Source: Deltaproteobacteria bacterium
GTDB taxonomy: Bacteria > Lernaellota > Lernaellaia > JACKCT01
DNA length: 64,000 bases
Direction of reading: 5' to 3'
Assembly (NCBI GenBank): GCA_020633895.1
Contig: JACKCT010000002.1
Location: 62,001-126,000 of the forward strand
Shown: piece by piece, positions 47,279 to 56,522 of the stretch
How positions within the stretch are numbered: the first letter of the stretch is position 1
Layout: the number at the start of each line of letters is the position of its first letter
Program-made: the position numbers and the translations under genes
The notes under the pieces: model-generated
Told to the model about the DNA's origin: nothing
The model's input: the letters and a program-made list of their open reading frames with translations, nothing else
Databases searched by the model: none

Positions 47279-47857
47279 CTATCCGAAGTAGGCGGGGGCG
47301 TTTCCGGACTTCCACTTGATGTTGCATCCGGCGGAAGGTCGTTGATTTTGTGGGATTTCCCGGCTTTGGACCAGGGCTTCGAGGGCGGCCTTGATGTCCT
47401 CGCCGGTGGCCGGTCGGCCTTGGTCGGGGCGGGTGGAATCGAACTGCCCGCGATAGACGAGCTTGTGATCGGCGTCGAAGAGGAACAGGTCCGGCGTGCA
47501 GGAGGCGCGATAGGCCTTGGCGACCTCCTGAGACTCGTCGAGCAGGTAGGGAAAGGTGAATCCGACCTTCTCGGCGCGTTCCTTCATCTTCTCCGGGCTG
47601 TCGGCGGGGTAATTGCCGATATCGTTGGAATTGATGCCGACCACGGCGACGCCTTTGTCCTGATATTCCTTAGCGATTTCGGCCAGTTTGTCTTCGATGT
47701 GGATCACGTACGGACAGTGGTTGCACATGAAAACCACCAGCAGGCCCTTGTTGCCTTCAAAGTCGGCCCGCGAGTGCGTTTTGCCATTGAAATCGGGGAG
47801 TTCGAAGTCCGGAGCTTTCGTGCCCAGGTCCATCATCTGCGAAGTGACCATGACCAT
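47279..47857 (-). CDS. cytoplasmic thioredoxin-like/AhpC-TSA family protein
   Basis: A 192-residue protein of the peroxiredoxin-like thioredoxin superfamily with a CxxC motif in FMCNHCPYV. 'APDFELPDFNGKTHSRADFEGNKGLLVVF' is the usual start, and 'YRASCTPDLFLFDADHKLVYRGQFDSTRPDQGRP' is characteristic of a subgroup often annotated as thioredoxin family/redoxin. Probably a disulfide or peroxide reductase. No signal peptide. AGGA precedes the ATG. Confidence 0.88.
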   Translation of the reverse strand: MVMVTSQMMDLGTKAPDFELPDFNGKTHSRADFEGNKGLLVVFMCNHCPYVIHIEDKLAEIAKEYQDKGVAVVGINSNDIGNYPADSPEKMKERAEKVGFTFPYLLDESQEVAKAYRASCTPDLFLFDADHKLVYRGQFDSTRPDQGRPATGEDIKAALEALVQSREIPQNQRPSAGCNIKWKSGNAPAYFG

Positions 47858-48036
47858 GTCTTATCCTGCCTTTCGCGAAAATTCGAAATTTCGGCCTTTA
47901 TCAAGGCCGGTGCGTGCGGATCGCGCGTTCCAGTTTAGGCCCGTCGGGCTCCGGTGCAAGGTGACAGCCCACGCAATCCCCGTTGTTGTTAGGTCTGTTG
48001 TAAGGCCTGATGTCAGGCTCGCCAACCGTCCGGCGT

Positions 48037-49668
48037 CTATTTCCCATCGCCCAGGGCGCACGCCGCTGCTCCCGCGTCCTCGTAGACGGCGAAAGTATGG
48101 GAGAGGGGCGGCAGGCGCAGCGTCCCGGCGTCGGCGGTCGTTTTTGCCGGAAAATCCGGGACCCGGCCGTCGTCGGGAAGTTCCATGCTTTGTCCGTTGA
48201 CGATGACGTCCCGGGCGTAGAGGTCCGAGGAGGTGACGCGATACGTCGTCGCGGCTTGTCCGGTCAGATCGGGCAGGGCGACGGTCGCCGTCCGCGTGCG
48301 GTTGAGGTTCATCGCCAGGACGGTCACGCCGCCGTCAATTCCCGGCGTGCAGTGGGCATAAAGACGCACTCCCGGGCTTGCGCCGTCGAATCGGGCATCA
48401 AGGACGCTCGGGCCCATCAGGCGCTTCCACAGAACGGCCAGCCAGAAATCCGGGTTGGGCGTCAGGTCGTCGTCACGGATCAGGCCGTAGTTGGAGCCGG
48501 AGAGGGTCTGGCGGATCATGACCGGCTGAGCCAGGCGTGCGAGGGACCCAAGCTGGTCCATCCACCAGAACGTGGAGACGAAGCGGTCCGAGATGCCCGG
48601 CTCCCCGCCGCACTGGGCGTTGCCGGTCTCGCCGAGCCAGACCGGTGTCCCCGGCGCCAGCGTCGCCCTCCACGAGTTCATTCGCCGCCCATGCACCCCC
48701 ACTTCGTCGAGCACGCCGGGATCGATGTTCGAGTTTTTGTCCGTGCGGCGCGTGCCGATGGGGCAGCGGCGGGACTGCGTGGGGTAGTAATGCCAAGTGA
48801 GGATATCCACGTCGCCGGCCGCCTCGCGGATGAAGTCCTCCATCACGTACTTGGGTGCCTCGCCCAGAACCGGCCAGAACGCGCTGGACGGCCCGGCGAC
48901 CGGCTTGCCCGGATCCAACTCGTCCACGAGCCGCCGCAGCTTTCGGATGTCGTCGGCGAATTGGGCGCCCGAGATGAGATAGCGGAATCCGTGGATGAGC
49001 CAGTAGCCGTTGACCTCGTTGCCCAACTCCCACACGGCCACGTCGTAGCCTTTGCGTCGGACGTGGGAGAGCAGCTTGCGGGCGTTGTCGGTGGTCCAGG
49101 CCTTGTTCTCATCGCGCGGTCCGGCGCCGGCGTTGACGGTAAAGAAGACGTCGAAGCCGACCGCCTTGGCGAAGTGGTCGATGCCGGCCATGAAATTGTC
49201 GGTGAAGACGAACTCGTATTTTTCGTTGGGCGGCTCGGCGACCGGGTCGTCGGACATGTCGTAGTAGAGTTTGTCCGCCTCCGAGCCGCCGATACGCAGA
49301 TACGCCGGGGCAAGGGCGCGGGCCATGTTGCGCAAGCGCTCCCGACCGAAGTCGAAGGGTGCGACGCGCGTGCCGCCCACGCCGACCTCCACCTCGCCCG
49401 ACTCGGACCACCAGTTGCCGCCCACCACCTGGGACGAATCGACGGCGACCGACAGGAATCGCGGATCGACGCGGGTGAAGGCGTCGTCCAGGTCCAGGAG
49501 CGCGGTCGCGCTCTCGTCAAAGTCCGTCGCGCCGCCGGTGTCGTCGTCATCATCGTCGCCGCAATTGGCGACGCCGAAGATCACCGAGGCCGACACGATG
49601 ACAAGGGCGAGAAAGCCCCGCCGCCACGAACCGAACGGTCGGATGGAAGTGAGTTTGTCGATCGGCAT
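48037..49668 (-). CDS. Asp-tethered GH79-like glycoside hydrolase lipoprotein
   Basis: A 543-residue lipoprotein: signal to VANC-GDDDDDD, a short linker, then a clan-A TIM barrel plus beta-sandwich resembling heparanase/beta-glucuronidase (GH79): 'LAPAYLRIGGSEADKLYYD', acid/base in AVWELGNEVNGY, nucleophile region 'VWLGETGNAQCGG' and 'YGLIRDDDLTPNPDFWLAVLWKRLMG'. Likely substrates are glucuronides of proteoglycans or plant arabinogalactan. The C-terminal ~110 residues form the expected beta domain. Confidence 0.85.
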   Translation of the reverse strand: MPIDKLTSIRPFGSWRRGFLALVIVSASVIFGVANCGDDDDDDTGGATDFDESATALLDLDDAFTRVDPRFLSVAVDSSQVVGGNWWSESGEVEVGVGGTRVAPFDFGRERLRNMARALAPAYLRIGGSEADKLYYDMSDDPVAEPPNEKYEFVFTDNFMAGIDHFAKAVGFDVFFTVNAGAGPRDENKAWTTDNARKLLSHVRRKGYDVAVWELGNEVNGYWLIHGFRYLISGAQFADDIRKLRRLVDELDPGKPVAGPSSAFWPVLGEAPKYVMEDFIREAAGDVDILTWHYYPTQSRRCPIGTRRTDKNSNIDPGVLDEVGVHGRRMNSWRATLAPGTPVWLGETGNAQCGGEPGISDRFVSTFWWMDQLGSLARLAQPVMIRQTLSGSNYGLIRDDDLTPNPDFWLAVLWKRLMGPSVLDARFDGASPGVRLYAHCTPGIDGGVTVLAMNLNRTRTATVALPDLTGQAATTYRVTSSDLYARDVIVNGQSMELPDDGRVPDFPAKTTADAGTLRLPPLSHTFAVYEDAGAAACALGDGK

Positions 49669-49720
49669 ACGGGGCGATTAGAGCGGATTCGCCGTCCGAC
49701 GGCAAGGCGTCATCGACCGG

Positions 49721-50236
49721 TCATCCGCCGGCATAAACGGCCTCGACGCATGTGCGCCCGCTGGTCGGATCGCGCAAGACGGCGATGTGTTCAAAGCCGG
49801 GAAGGTCCGGTGAGCGGGGAGGGGAGACGTCGATTTCCAGGCCGGCCGCTTCGTCGAACCCTTCCAGCGCTAAGCAGCCGTCAGGATGCAAAGACGCACG
49901 GGTATTGCCCTCGCCCTCGTTTGGTCCCGACAACTTCCATCCCCGGCGCAGGCGATGGATTTGAAGATCATCGATCCGCGTCCGGCAAATGCCCGTCCGG
50001 GTTTCGGGGATCATGCGGCATTCGGACAGCGAAAGGGCGACGTCGTGCCTTGCGGCCAGACCGCGCAGATCGTCCTTCAAGACGCGGGAACTGAGGAAAT
50101 CGCCGATGGCGCCGCAGCCGACGAAGAAGAAAATCATCAGGAAAATACCGAGCATCGGCCATGGGCGACGCGAGGCACTTCCCCTTTCGGGGCATGGATT
50201 TCCAACGCTCTGAAAACAAACAAAATAATGTCGCAT
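49721..50236 (-). CDS. small lipoprotein of unknown function
   Basis: Unrecognised 171-residue exported protein. The hydrophobic stretch 'MLGIFLMIFFFVGCG' at ~28-42 ends in a good lipobox (FVGC). Conserved-looking cysteines follow (CRMIPETRTGIC, and later single ones). The ATG at 50236 has AAGGGA upstream and supplies arginines before the hydrophobic stretch, but a perfect TATAAT overlaps that ATG; if TATAAT is the -10, the start is Met28 at 50155. The start is therefore unsettled. Confidence 0.6.
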   Translation of the reverse strand: MRHYFVCFQSVGNPCPERGSASRRPWPMLGIFLMIFFFVGCGAIGDFLSSRVLKDDLRGLAARHDVALSLSECRMIPETRTGICRTRIDDLQIHRLRRGWKLSGPNEGEGNTRASLHPDGCLALEGFDEAAGLEIDVSPPRSPDLPGFEHIAVLRDPTSGRTCVEAVYAGG

Positions 50237-50273
50237 TATATTCCCTTGTTAGCACTTTGGATCAATTCGGTCT

Positions 50274-50287
50274 TTGACGTACGTCAA
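50274..50287. promoter_or_regulatory. TTGAC-N4-GTCAA palindrome upstream of the two-component genes
   Basis: The fully symmetrical TTGACGTACGTCAA is centred at -41.5 from the start predicted by a TACGAT -10 (50310-50315), the classic position of a CRP/FNR-family class II activator. It is followed by AAGGG-TTTTT-CCCTT. Confidence 0.6.
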
Positions 50288-50350
50288 GGGTTTTTCCCTT
50301 CAAATTTCATACGATGCAAGTGCATTGAGAGGGCCGAAAGGAGGTTCCAA

Positions 50351-51682
50351 ATGCTGACAGACCTCCGTCAAAGAGCCGGGCCGCAAAAGCTCACCGATGA
50401 CCTGGGGCGGGCCCTGGGTACCTTACCGATGTTCGTCATCCGGATCGATAGAGATGAAAACATCGCGCGCAGTCGGGGGGCGGGTTTACGCTGCCTGGGG
50501 TATGACTCGGAGCGTATGGCGGGCACGCCGTACTACCACTGGTTTCCTTATCTCAAAGGTGCGTTGGACGACGCGGCGGAACGAACCGACGGCTCGTGGC
50601 CGGAGGTGATCACGCACAAAGACGGGCGTTGGGAGTTTCGCCATTGGGTGACTCGCGCCAACGACGGGAGCGACGAGTTCATTCACGTCGCCGTGGGCAG
50701 TCCCGCCCAGCGTTTTGATGTGCAAATCGTGGCGGCCTCCGGGAAAACCAACGGCCACAACGGCCACAACGGCCACAACGGTCGCACCAACGGGAACGGC
50801 CACGCGGGCAAGTCGAACGGCGGTCGTCCGAGTCCGGACGGCGGCAACGGCCATGGCCGGGACAACGGTCGCCGACCGGTTGCCGTGTCGCCCGGCATCA
50901 CCCGCGGCAACGGACACGGCAACGGGAACGGCGCCGGCGGCGGCTACGGCAATGACCACGGCGGCAACGGCGAGTCGATGGACTCCTCCTCGACGGCTCA
51001 AGGCGTGCGTTTCAACGACGAGATGCTCGATCGCATCGTGCGAGCCCAGGACGCCGAACGCCGCCGCATCGCCCGCGAGTTGCACGACGAAACCGGCCAA
51101 TGGATCACGTCGATCCTCCTGGGGCTGCGTTCGTTGGCCGGCCGTCTGGACGATGCCCGTTCCCGGCGTCATGCCGAAGACCTGGTGTCCCAGGCCCAGA
51201 ATTTGATGGAAAGCGTCGGCGGTCTGGTCAAGGGCCTGCATCCGACGATGCTGTCCGAATATGGATTCGCCGCGGCGGCCCGTTATCACGTGGCCGAGTT
51301 CCTCCGGCCCCATGACATCCAGTCCCGGGTGGAAATCCTGGGGACCATGGCCGGGGAACGCTTGAACGCGGCGATCGAGATCACCATGTTCCGTGTGCTG
51401 CAGGAGGCCTTGACCAACATCGTCAAACACGCCGGGGCCTCCTTCGTGAGCATCGTGGTGAACATGAACGAGGACGGTGTCCACATGGTGATCGAGGACG
51501 ACGGCGAAGGCTTCAAGGCCGACAAGGTCGGTGATCAAAACGGTGAAACCGGCTACGGCATCGAATTCATGAAGGAGCGGGTCGCGCTTTTGGGGGGGAG
51601 TTTCGAGATCGAGACCGCGCCCGGTCAAGGCACGACCTTATTCATTCAAATTCCAACCGCCGGGGAGGTGAACCATGATTAG
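50351..51682 (+). CDS. NarX/DegS-type histidine kinase with Asn-Gly-His linker
   Basis: A 443-residue soluble kinase. The N-terminus (~15-120) is a small PAS-like sensor ('MFVIRIDRDENIARSRGAG'). Residues 131-210 are a low-complexity linker of Asn, Gly and His (NGHNGHNGHNG and similar). HisKA_3 follows, with His245 in 'RRIARELHDETGQ', and a GHKL ATPase ('EALTNIVKHAG', 'VIEDDGEGF', 'GYGIEFMKERVALLGG'). It overlaps its response regulator by 8 bases. AAAGGAGG before the ATG sets the start. The His-rich linker could sense metal (inference). Confidence 0.9.
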   Translation: MLTDLRQRAGPQKLTDDLGRALGTLPMFVIRIDRDENIARSRGAGLRCLGYDSERMAGTPYYHWFPYLKGALDDAAERTDGSWPEVITHKDGRWEFRHWVTRANDGSDEFIHVAVGSPAQRFDVQIVAASGKTNGHNGHNGHNGRTNGNGHAGKSNGGRPSPDGGNGHGRDNGRRPVAVSPGITRGNGHGNGNGAGGGYGNDHGGNGESMDSSSTAQGVRFNDEMLDRIVRAQDAERRRIARELHDETGQWITSILLGLRSLAGRLDDARSRRHAEDLVSQAQNLMESVGGLVKGLHPTMLSEYGFAAAARYHVAEFLRPHDIQSRVEILGTMAGERLNAAIEITMFRVLQEALTNIVKHAGASFVSIVVNMNEDGVHMVIEDDGEGFKADKVGDQNGETGYGIEFMKERVALLGGSFEIETAPGQGTTLFIQIPTAGEVNHD

Positions 51683-52331
51683 GATCCTGATTGTCGATGA
51701 CCACGCCATCCTGCGCTACGGGCTGCGCGCCCTGTTCGACGCGCGGGCCGACATGGAAGTGGTCGGCGAGGCCTCGGACACCAGTGAGGCGATCCGCCAG
51801 GCCGAGGCCACCACGCCGGATATCGTGCTGCTGGACCTGACCATGCCGGGGCGAAGCGGTGTGCAGGCGATTTCGGAGATTCACAAGGTGTCGCCCAAGT
51901 CGCGGTGCCTCATCCTCACGATGCACGACGATCCGGTCTATCTGAAGAGCGTCCTGGCCGCCGGTGGGGCGGGGTATGTGGTGAAAAAATCCGCCCATAA
52001 TGAATTGCTGACCGCCATCAAGACGGTCCACGAGGGTCGCTCGTATATCGGACTGACCCTGCCCACCGACGGTCTCAAGGAAGTGACGGACATCCAGGCG
52101 GCTCGGGCCAACGGCGGCCGCAACGGCAGCAGCCCCCGGTTGTCGCGTCGGGAGCGGGACGTGCTGCGTCTGGTGGCCCACGGGTTCACCAACAAGCAGA
52201 TCGCCGAAAAGCTCTCCATCAGCCTCAAGACGGTGGAGACCTATCGCTCCCGCGTGACCGAGAAGCTGGGGCTCAAGCACCGCGCCGATCTGGTCCGCTA
52301 CGCTCTGGATCTGGGGTTGTTGCAGGCGTAA
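51675..52331 (+). CDS. NarL/FixJ-family response regulator
   Basis: A 218-residue transcription factor partnered with the overlapping kinase. Receiver at 1-120 with phospho-acceptor Asp54 (VLLDLTMPG), acid pair DD at 8-9 and Lys in 'GYVVKKSA'. LuxR-type helix-turn-helix at ~155-215 ('LSRRERDVLRLVAHGFTNKQIAEKLSISLKTVETYRSRV'). Its targets are unknown; the linker also contains the same NGGRNGS flavour as the kinase linker. It ends at a strong terminator. Confidence 0.95.
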   Translation: MIRILIVDDHAILRYGLRALFDARADMEVVGEASDTSEAIRQAEATTPDIVLLDLTMPGRSGVQAISEIHKVSPKSRCLILTMHDDPVYLKSVLAAGGAGYVVKKSAHNELLTAIKTVHEGRSYIGLTLPTDGLKEVTDIQAARANGGRNGSSPRLSRRERDVLRLVAHGFTNKQIAEKLSISLKTVETYRSRVTEKLGLKHRADLVRYALDLGLLQA

Positions 52332-52364
52332 AGCCCCCTCCCCGGTGATTTTCCGGATGATCCG

Positions 52365-52390
52365 CCCCGGCCTTCGCGCCGGGGTTTTTT
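52365..52390 (+). terminator. intrinsic terminator of the two-component operon
   Basis: CCCCGGC/GCCGGGG with a 6-base loop and six T. Confidence 0.9.
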
Positions 52391-52541
52391 CATGCCGAGG
52401 CCTTTCGGCGGATTTTTCACGACGGGTTTGTGGGCGGCGCAGGACGCCGGTTGTTCAGGCTTTACCCTCGCCGCGAAAACCCGATAGTATTGATAAAGAT
52501 AATTGAGATCGTGTTCGCCTTAGCGCGTTCGGGTAAAAGCC

Positions 52542-54179
52542 ATGGCCGACTTAGAACCGTTTCAAGCCTACCAACCCATCGTCGAGGACCTGCCGTACGG
52601 GGTGATGGTTTGGCACGCCTTGTCCGACAACTCGTCGGACCTGCGATTGGTGTACGCCAATCGGGAGGCGAGCGTGGGCCTGGATCGGGATTTGGCCGTG
52701 GATATCGGCAAGACGATCGCCGAGGCGTTTCCCCAAGCCCTGCGCAAGCCCGAGACCGGACGCCGGTTCGTCGACGTCTGGCTGGAGGCGGCGCTCAAGC
52801 AGGAACCGGCGGTTATCGAGGAATTCACGTTCGGCGCCCATCTGTTCCCCCGACCGCGTTACAACGCGGCGGTGGTGCCCTTGGGGGAGCGCATCGTGGC
52901 GTGCGTCTTCAAGGACATCACGCAAGAGCGCCTGATCGCCGCCACCCTCGAGCAGCGCGAACAGCTTTACCGGCGCATGGTTGAGACATTGCCCCATCCC
53001 GTCTGGCTGGCCGAGGCCAACGGCGAGGTGATCTTCCTGAACGAAGCGTGGCGCGTGCTCACCGGCCAGGCCCAGGCCGAATCGCTGGGGGCGGGCTGGT
53101 TGCAGGCGATCCATCCCGAGGACAAGGAGCGCGTCAGCGAGCTGTTCGCCGGGGAGATCAGCACCGCGATGGTGCAAAAGGGGCGCATGCGCGTGCTGGG
53201 CAAGGGCGCCGAGCGGCACCTGGAATACATCTTCCGTCCGGTGCGCGACGCGGTGGGACAGATCAGCCACTGGATCGGCGTGGCCACCGACATCACCGAG
53301 ATCCAACGCTCCCAGACGGCCCTGCAAAACACGGCGGCGTTCCTGGATTCGATTATCGAAAACATCCCGGACATGATCTTCATCAAAGAAGCCGAGGAAC
53401 TGCGTTTCGTGCGTTTCAACAAGGCGGGCGAGGATCTGCTGGGCATTCCCCGCACGGAGATGATCGGCAAAAACGACTACGACTTCTTTCCCCCCGATCA
53501 AGCCAAGGCGTTCAATGAGGACGACTGGAAAGTCCTGCGCAATCGCGTCCCCGTCACGCAGCCCGAGGAGCCCATCGACACGCGGGACAAAGGGCGGCGT
53601 TGGCTGTCGACCAAGAAGGTGCCGATCCTCGACGAAGACGGACATCCTTCGTACCTGCTGGGCATCTCGTCCGACGTGACCGCCCGTCGCGAAATGGAAG
53701 AGTCGGTGCGGCGCAGCGAGTCGCTCTATCGCATGGTCTTCAAATCGGCGCCGTACGCGCTGTGGATCGAGGACTACTCGAAGGTCAAGGAATTCGTGGA
53801 CGGCTTGCGGGAGCTGAATGTCGACGACTTCGCCGGCCATTTCAAAAAGAACCTGGATCAGATCGCCCATGCCGGCAAGCTTATTCGCCTCATCGACATC
53901 AACGACGCGGCCCTGCGCCTTTTCGGGGTGCGGGCGATCGAGGAATTGCCGGGGGGCATTGCCGACGTGTTCACCAAGGCGTCGTCGGCGAAGTTCATCG
54001 AGGTGCTCTGCGCCGTGGCCGACGGCCGGACGCGGGTGGAAGGGCGCTCGACCATCAAGAAAAAAGACGGGAGCCGTCAGGAGATTTTCTATCGCTGGAC
54101 CGTGCCCGACGAATTCAAGCGCAGCCTCGAACAGGTCCTCGTCTCGTTCTTCCGCGTCGACGAGTTGAGCGAGGCCTGA
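52542..54179 (+). CDS. cytoplasmic PAS-repeat protein without an output domain
   Basis: A 545-residue protein made of four PAS domains (about 10-125, 145-265, 275-395, 400-540). Examples are 'PHPVWLAEANGEVIFLNEAWRVLTG' and 'ENIPDMIFIKEAEELRFVRFNKAGEDLLGI', with PAC ends such as 'WIGVATDITEIQRS'. It lacks kinase, GGDEF, EAL or DNA-binding domains, so it must act through a partner or be a truncated sensor. The stop overlaps the start of the GH5 gene (TGATG), which suggests cotranscription with a surface enzyme. Confidence 0.85.
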   Translation: MADLEPFQAYQPIVEDLPYGVMVWHALSDNSSDLRLVYANREASVGLDRDLAVDIGKTIAEAFPQALRKPETGRRFVDVWLEAALKQEPAVIEEFTFGAHLFPRPRYNAAVVPLGERIVACVFKDITQERLIAATLEQREQLYRRMVETLPHPVWLAEANGEVIFLNEAWRVLTGQAQAESLGAGWLQAIHPEDKERVSELFAGEISTAMVQKGRMRVLGKGAERHLEYIFRPVRDAVGQISHWIGVATDITEIQRSQTALQNTAAFLDSIIENIPDMIFIKEAEELRFVRFNKAGEDLLGIPRTEMIGKNDYDFFPPDQAKAFNEDDWKVLRNRVPVTQPEEPIDTRDKGRRWLSTKKVPILDEDGHPSYLLGISSDVTARREMEESVRRSESLYRMVFKSAPYALWIEDYSKVKEFVDGLRELNVDDFAGHFKKNLDQIAHAGKLIRLIDINDAALRLFGVRAIEELPGGIADVFTKASSAKFIEVLCAVADGRTRVEGRSTIKKKDGSRQEIFYRWTVPDEFKRSLEQVLVSFFRVDELSEA

Positions 54180-55783
54180 TGTCGTTCCCCAAATTCCTTC
54201 GCGCGCTTCGCATAATCCGGCTGTTGATGCTCGCGGGCCTGCTGGCCTTGGCTCCCGCGTGCGGCGGCGACGATGACGACGATTCGTCCGACGAAACCTC
54301 GACGGAGTCGGATGACGATACTTCCGCGACGGATGACGACGACGACACGTCCGATGATGACGACACCGGTGACGACGACGTCTGCCCCGACGGCGAATTC
54401 GAACCGCTCAGCGAACTGCGCACCGACGGCCGATATTTCAAGGACGCCTACGACCGTGTGGTCCTGTTGCGCGGTATCAACACGGGCGGGCGCGCCAAGG
54501 TGCCGCCGTTTGTGCCTTGGGATGAACGGGACGGTTTCGACGACGACCTGACGGCGTACTACGACTTCCTGGAAGACTGGGGCGTCAACGTGATTCGCCT
54601 GTGCGTCTTCTGGGAGGCGATCGAACCGACGCGAGGAACCTACGACGAGTCGTACCTGGCCAAGATCGAGGCGCAGGTGGACGAGGCGGCCTCGCGGGGG
54701 ATCTACGTCTTCATCGATTTTCACCAGGACATCTATAGCCGCATCCTCGGCGGCAGCGGCGCCCCGGCCTGGGCCCTGCCGAATCCCGAGATGGAGCCGA
54801 TCCCGGCGGACCAGTTCCTGTGGGTCTTTCGTTACAACACCGATCCGCTGGTGCTCGACGCGTTCGACCACTTCTGGACCAACGAGGACGGGGTGCGTGA
54901 CGCGTACGTGGCCATGGCGAAGGTCTACGCCGAACGCTTCGCCGACCGGACGCACGTCTTCGCCTTCGATCTGATGAACGAACCGTCCGCCGGGGGCGAG
55001 ACGGGCGAAGATCTGGGTGCGTGGTACGAGGACTATCTGCAGCCGCTCTACGAGGAAATGACCGACGCGATTCGCGGCGAGGCGTCGCGATATGTCATGT
55101 TCGCCGGGCCGACCTGGCAGGAGGCGCTGGACCCGGAAGAGGCGGACCTGACCAAACCGGACATCGAAAACATGGCCTTCGCGCCCCACTATTACGATCC
55201 GATCGTCACCGCCTTCGGCACCTACAACGGCAAACCCGAACGCACGACCAAGGGGCTGACGGCGTGGGAGGCGGTGGGCGACGAGTTCGGCACGCCGGTG
55301 ATCGTCACCGAATTCGGCACGCTCTCGTTGCTCGACGACGGCACGGCGGGGGCGTATCTGACGGACGAATACGACGTGTTCGACGATCTGTTTCTGAGCG
55401 GCACCTACTGGACGCACGAGGTCGCCGTCGAGCGCTGGAACAAGGAAAACGCGGGGCTGCTCAATCCCGACTGGACCGAACGCACCGACTACACCGACGC
55501 GTTCGCCCGGCCCTATCCCAAGGCGACGTCCGGCGTGCCGATCGATTTTCACTATGACGCCGGGACGCACGAGATCGCGTACACCTACACCACCGCCGAT
55601 ACGCACGGCGCGCCCACGGTGATCGCGCTGCCGCCGCGCCGTTATCCCTTCGCGCCGAGTGTCAGCGCGTCCTTCGGCGAAGGCGTGTACCATCCGGAAA
55701 CGAACGAGGTGTGGATTTATGACCGGGTGTGCGAGCGCGGCGCCGATTACGGCGGGACGCAGACGCTGACGATCACGCCTTAG
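54179..55783 (+). CDS. Asp-tethered GH5 glycoside hydrolase lipoprotein
   Basis: A 534-residue lipoprotein: signal to APAC-GGDDDDD, ~45 residues of Asp/Ser/Thr linker, then a GH5 TIM barrel with a C-terminal beta domain. Key motifs are 'VLLRGINTGGRAKVPPF', 'NVIRLCVFWEAIEPTRG', acid/base FDLMNEPS and nucleophile VTEFGT. The layout and 'IDFHQDIYSR' resemble endoglycoceramidases, so glycolipid cleavage is a reasonable guess. Translationally coupled to the PAS protein. Confidence 0.9.
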   Translation: MSFPKFLRALRIIRLLMLAGLLALAPACGGDDDDDSSDETSTESDDDTSATDDDDDTSDDDDTGDDDVCPDGEFEPLSELRTDGRYFKDAYDRVVLLRGINTGGRAKVPPFVPWDERDGFDDDLTAYYDFLEDWGVNVIRLCVFWEAIEPTRGTYDESYLAKIEAQVDEAASRGIYVFIDFHQDIYSRILGGSGAPAWALPNPEMEPIPADQFLWVFRYNTDPLVLDAFDHFWTNEDGVRDAYVAMAKVYAERFADRTHVFAFDLMNEPSAGGETGEDLGAWYEDYLQPLYEEMTDAIRGEASRYVMFAGPTWQEALDPEEADLTKPDIENMAFAPHYYDPIVTAFGTYNGKPERTTKGLTAWEAVGDEFGTPVIVTEFGTLSLLDDGTAGAYLTDEYDVFDDLFLSGTYWTHEVAVERWNKENAGLLNPDWTERTDYTDAFARPYPKATSGVPIDFHYDAGTHEIAYTYTTADTHGAPTVIALPPRRYPFAPSVSASFGEGVYHPETNEVWIYDRVCERGADYGGTQTLTITP

Positions 55784-55803
55784 GCCACGCTTGCCGCGCG
55801 TCC

Positions 55804-56522
55804 CTACCCAATGCGCCATTCATGCACCGTGATGTCGATGAGCACCGGGCCCTTCGCGGCGGACCCGTCCTTGCGTCGCGGGGTGACGACGCGGGCGCGG
55901 GGTAGGGCAGGCCCTTCCATTCGCCGTGCTCTTGGATGACATGGGCCGCCACCGCGCGACGGCCGATCACATCGGCGACGTAGTCATGCTGCCGGAGCAG
56001 CCCGGTGTTCGGGTCCAGGTGAAAGACCTGCTCCCGGCAGTGCGTCGGGAGACTGTCGGGGAAGGTGGCGGCCAGCACGTTCGGCGACAACTCGCGCCAA
56101 TAAATGTCTTCGCGCAATAGCAGCGCCGGCAGCGTGAAATAATTCCAAAACGCGTAGCCCGCGAAGTAGACCATGTCCAGCCGATCCCACCACAGCTTGC
56201 GACGCAGTCCGGCGACGCCATAGAAAAACTGTGCCCGAGGTTCGGCGCGTCGGACGCGGATCTGACCGTCGCCCTGCACGATGCGCGTCTCGTTGGCGGT
56301 GAACACGCCGAAGTTGTGGGAACGGTCGATGGGTTTGAAATCCACTACCGGATTGGCGATCTGGGAGACGACCTGAACTTCGCGAAACGGTCGCTGGCGC
56401 TTGAGGCGAAACGCCCAGCCGTTCACCGACACGAGGGCGTCGATTTTTGTCGAATTGCGCCAAAGGTCCTCGCCGCCGTAGGCGTCCAACATTTTTTGCG
56501 CGGTGCCCGTCAGTTTCGTCAT
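55804..56522 (-). CDS. uncharacterised protein coupled to the GH94-like gene; apparent frameshift
   Basis: About 239 residues, cytoplasmic by appearance, with no signal peptide. 'MTKLTGTAQKMLDAYGGEDLWRN' opens it and an aromatic middle follows ('WDRLDMVYFAGYAFWNYFTLPALLL'). I do not know the family. The start overlaps the upstream stop (ATGA). The frame as written runs on to 55773 with an implausible Arg/Ser-rich tail. Adding one C to the CCCC run at 55899-55902 (minus strand) restores 'RARVVTPRRKDGSAAKGPVL' and a stop at 55804, which looks native. Confidence 0.6.

Noticed and set aside
48010-50094. 694-codon plus-strand frame over the GH79-like gene
   Set aside because: Antisense shadow; the minus strand carries signal peptide and catalytic motifs.
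53600-54178. N-terminal extension of the GH5 frame into the PAS gene
   Set aside because: It lies in a different frame over a good PAS domain; the GH5 signal peptide starts at 54179.
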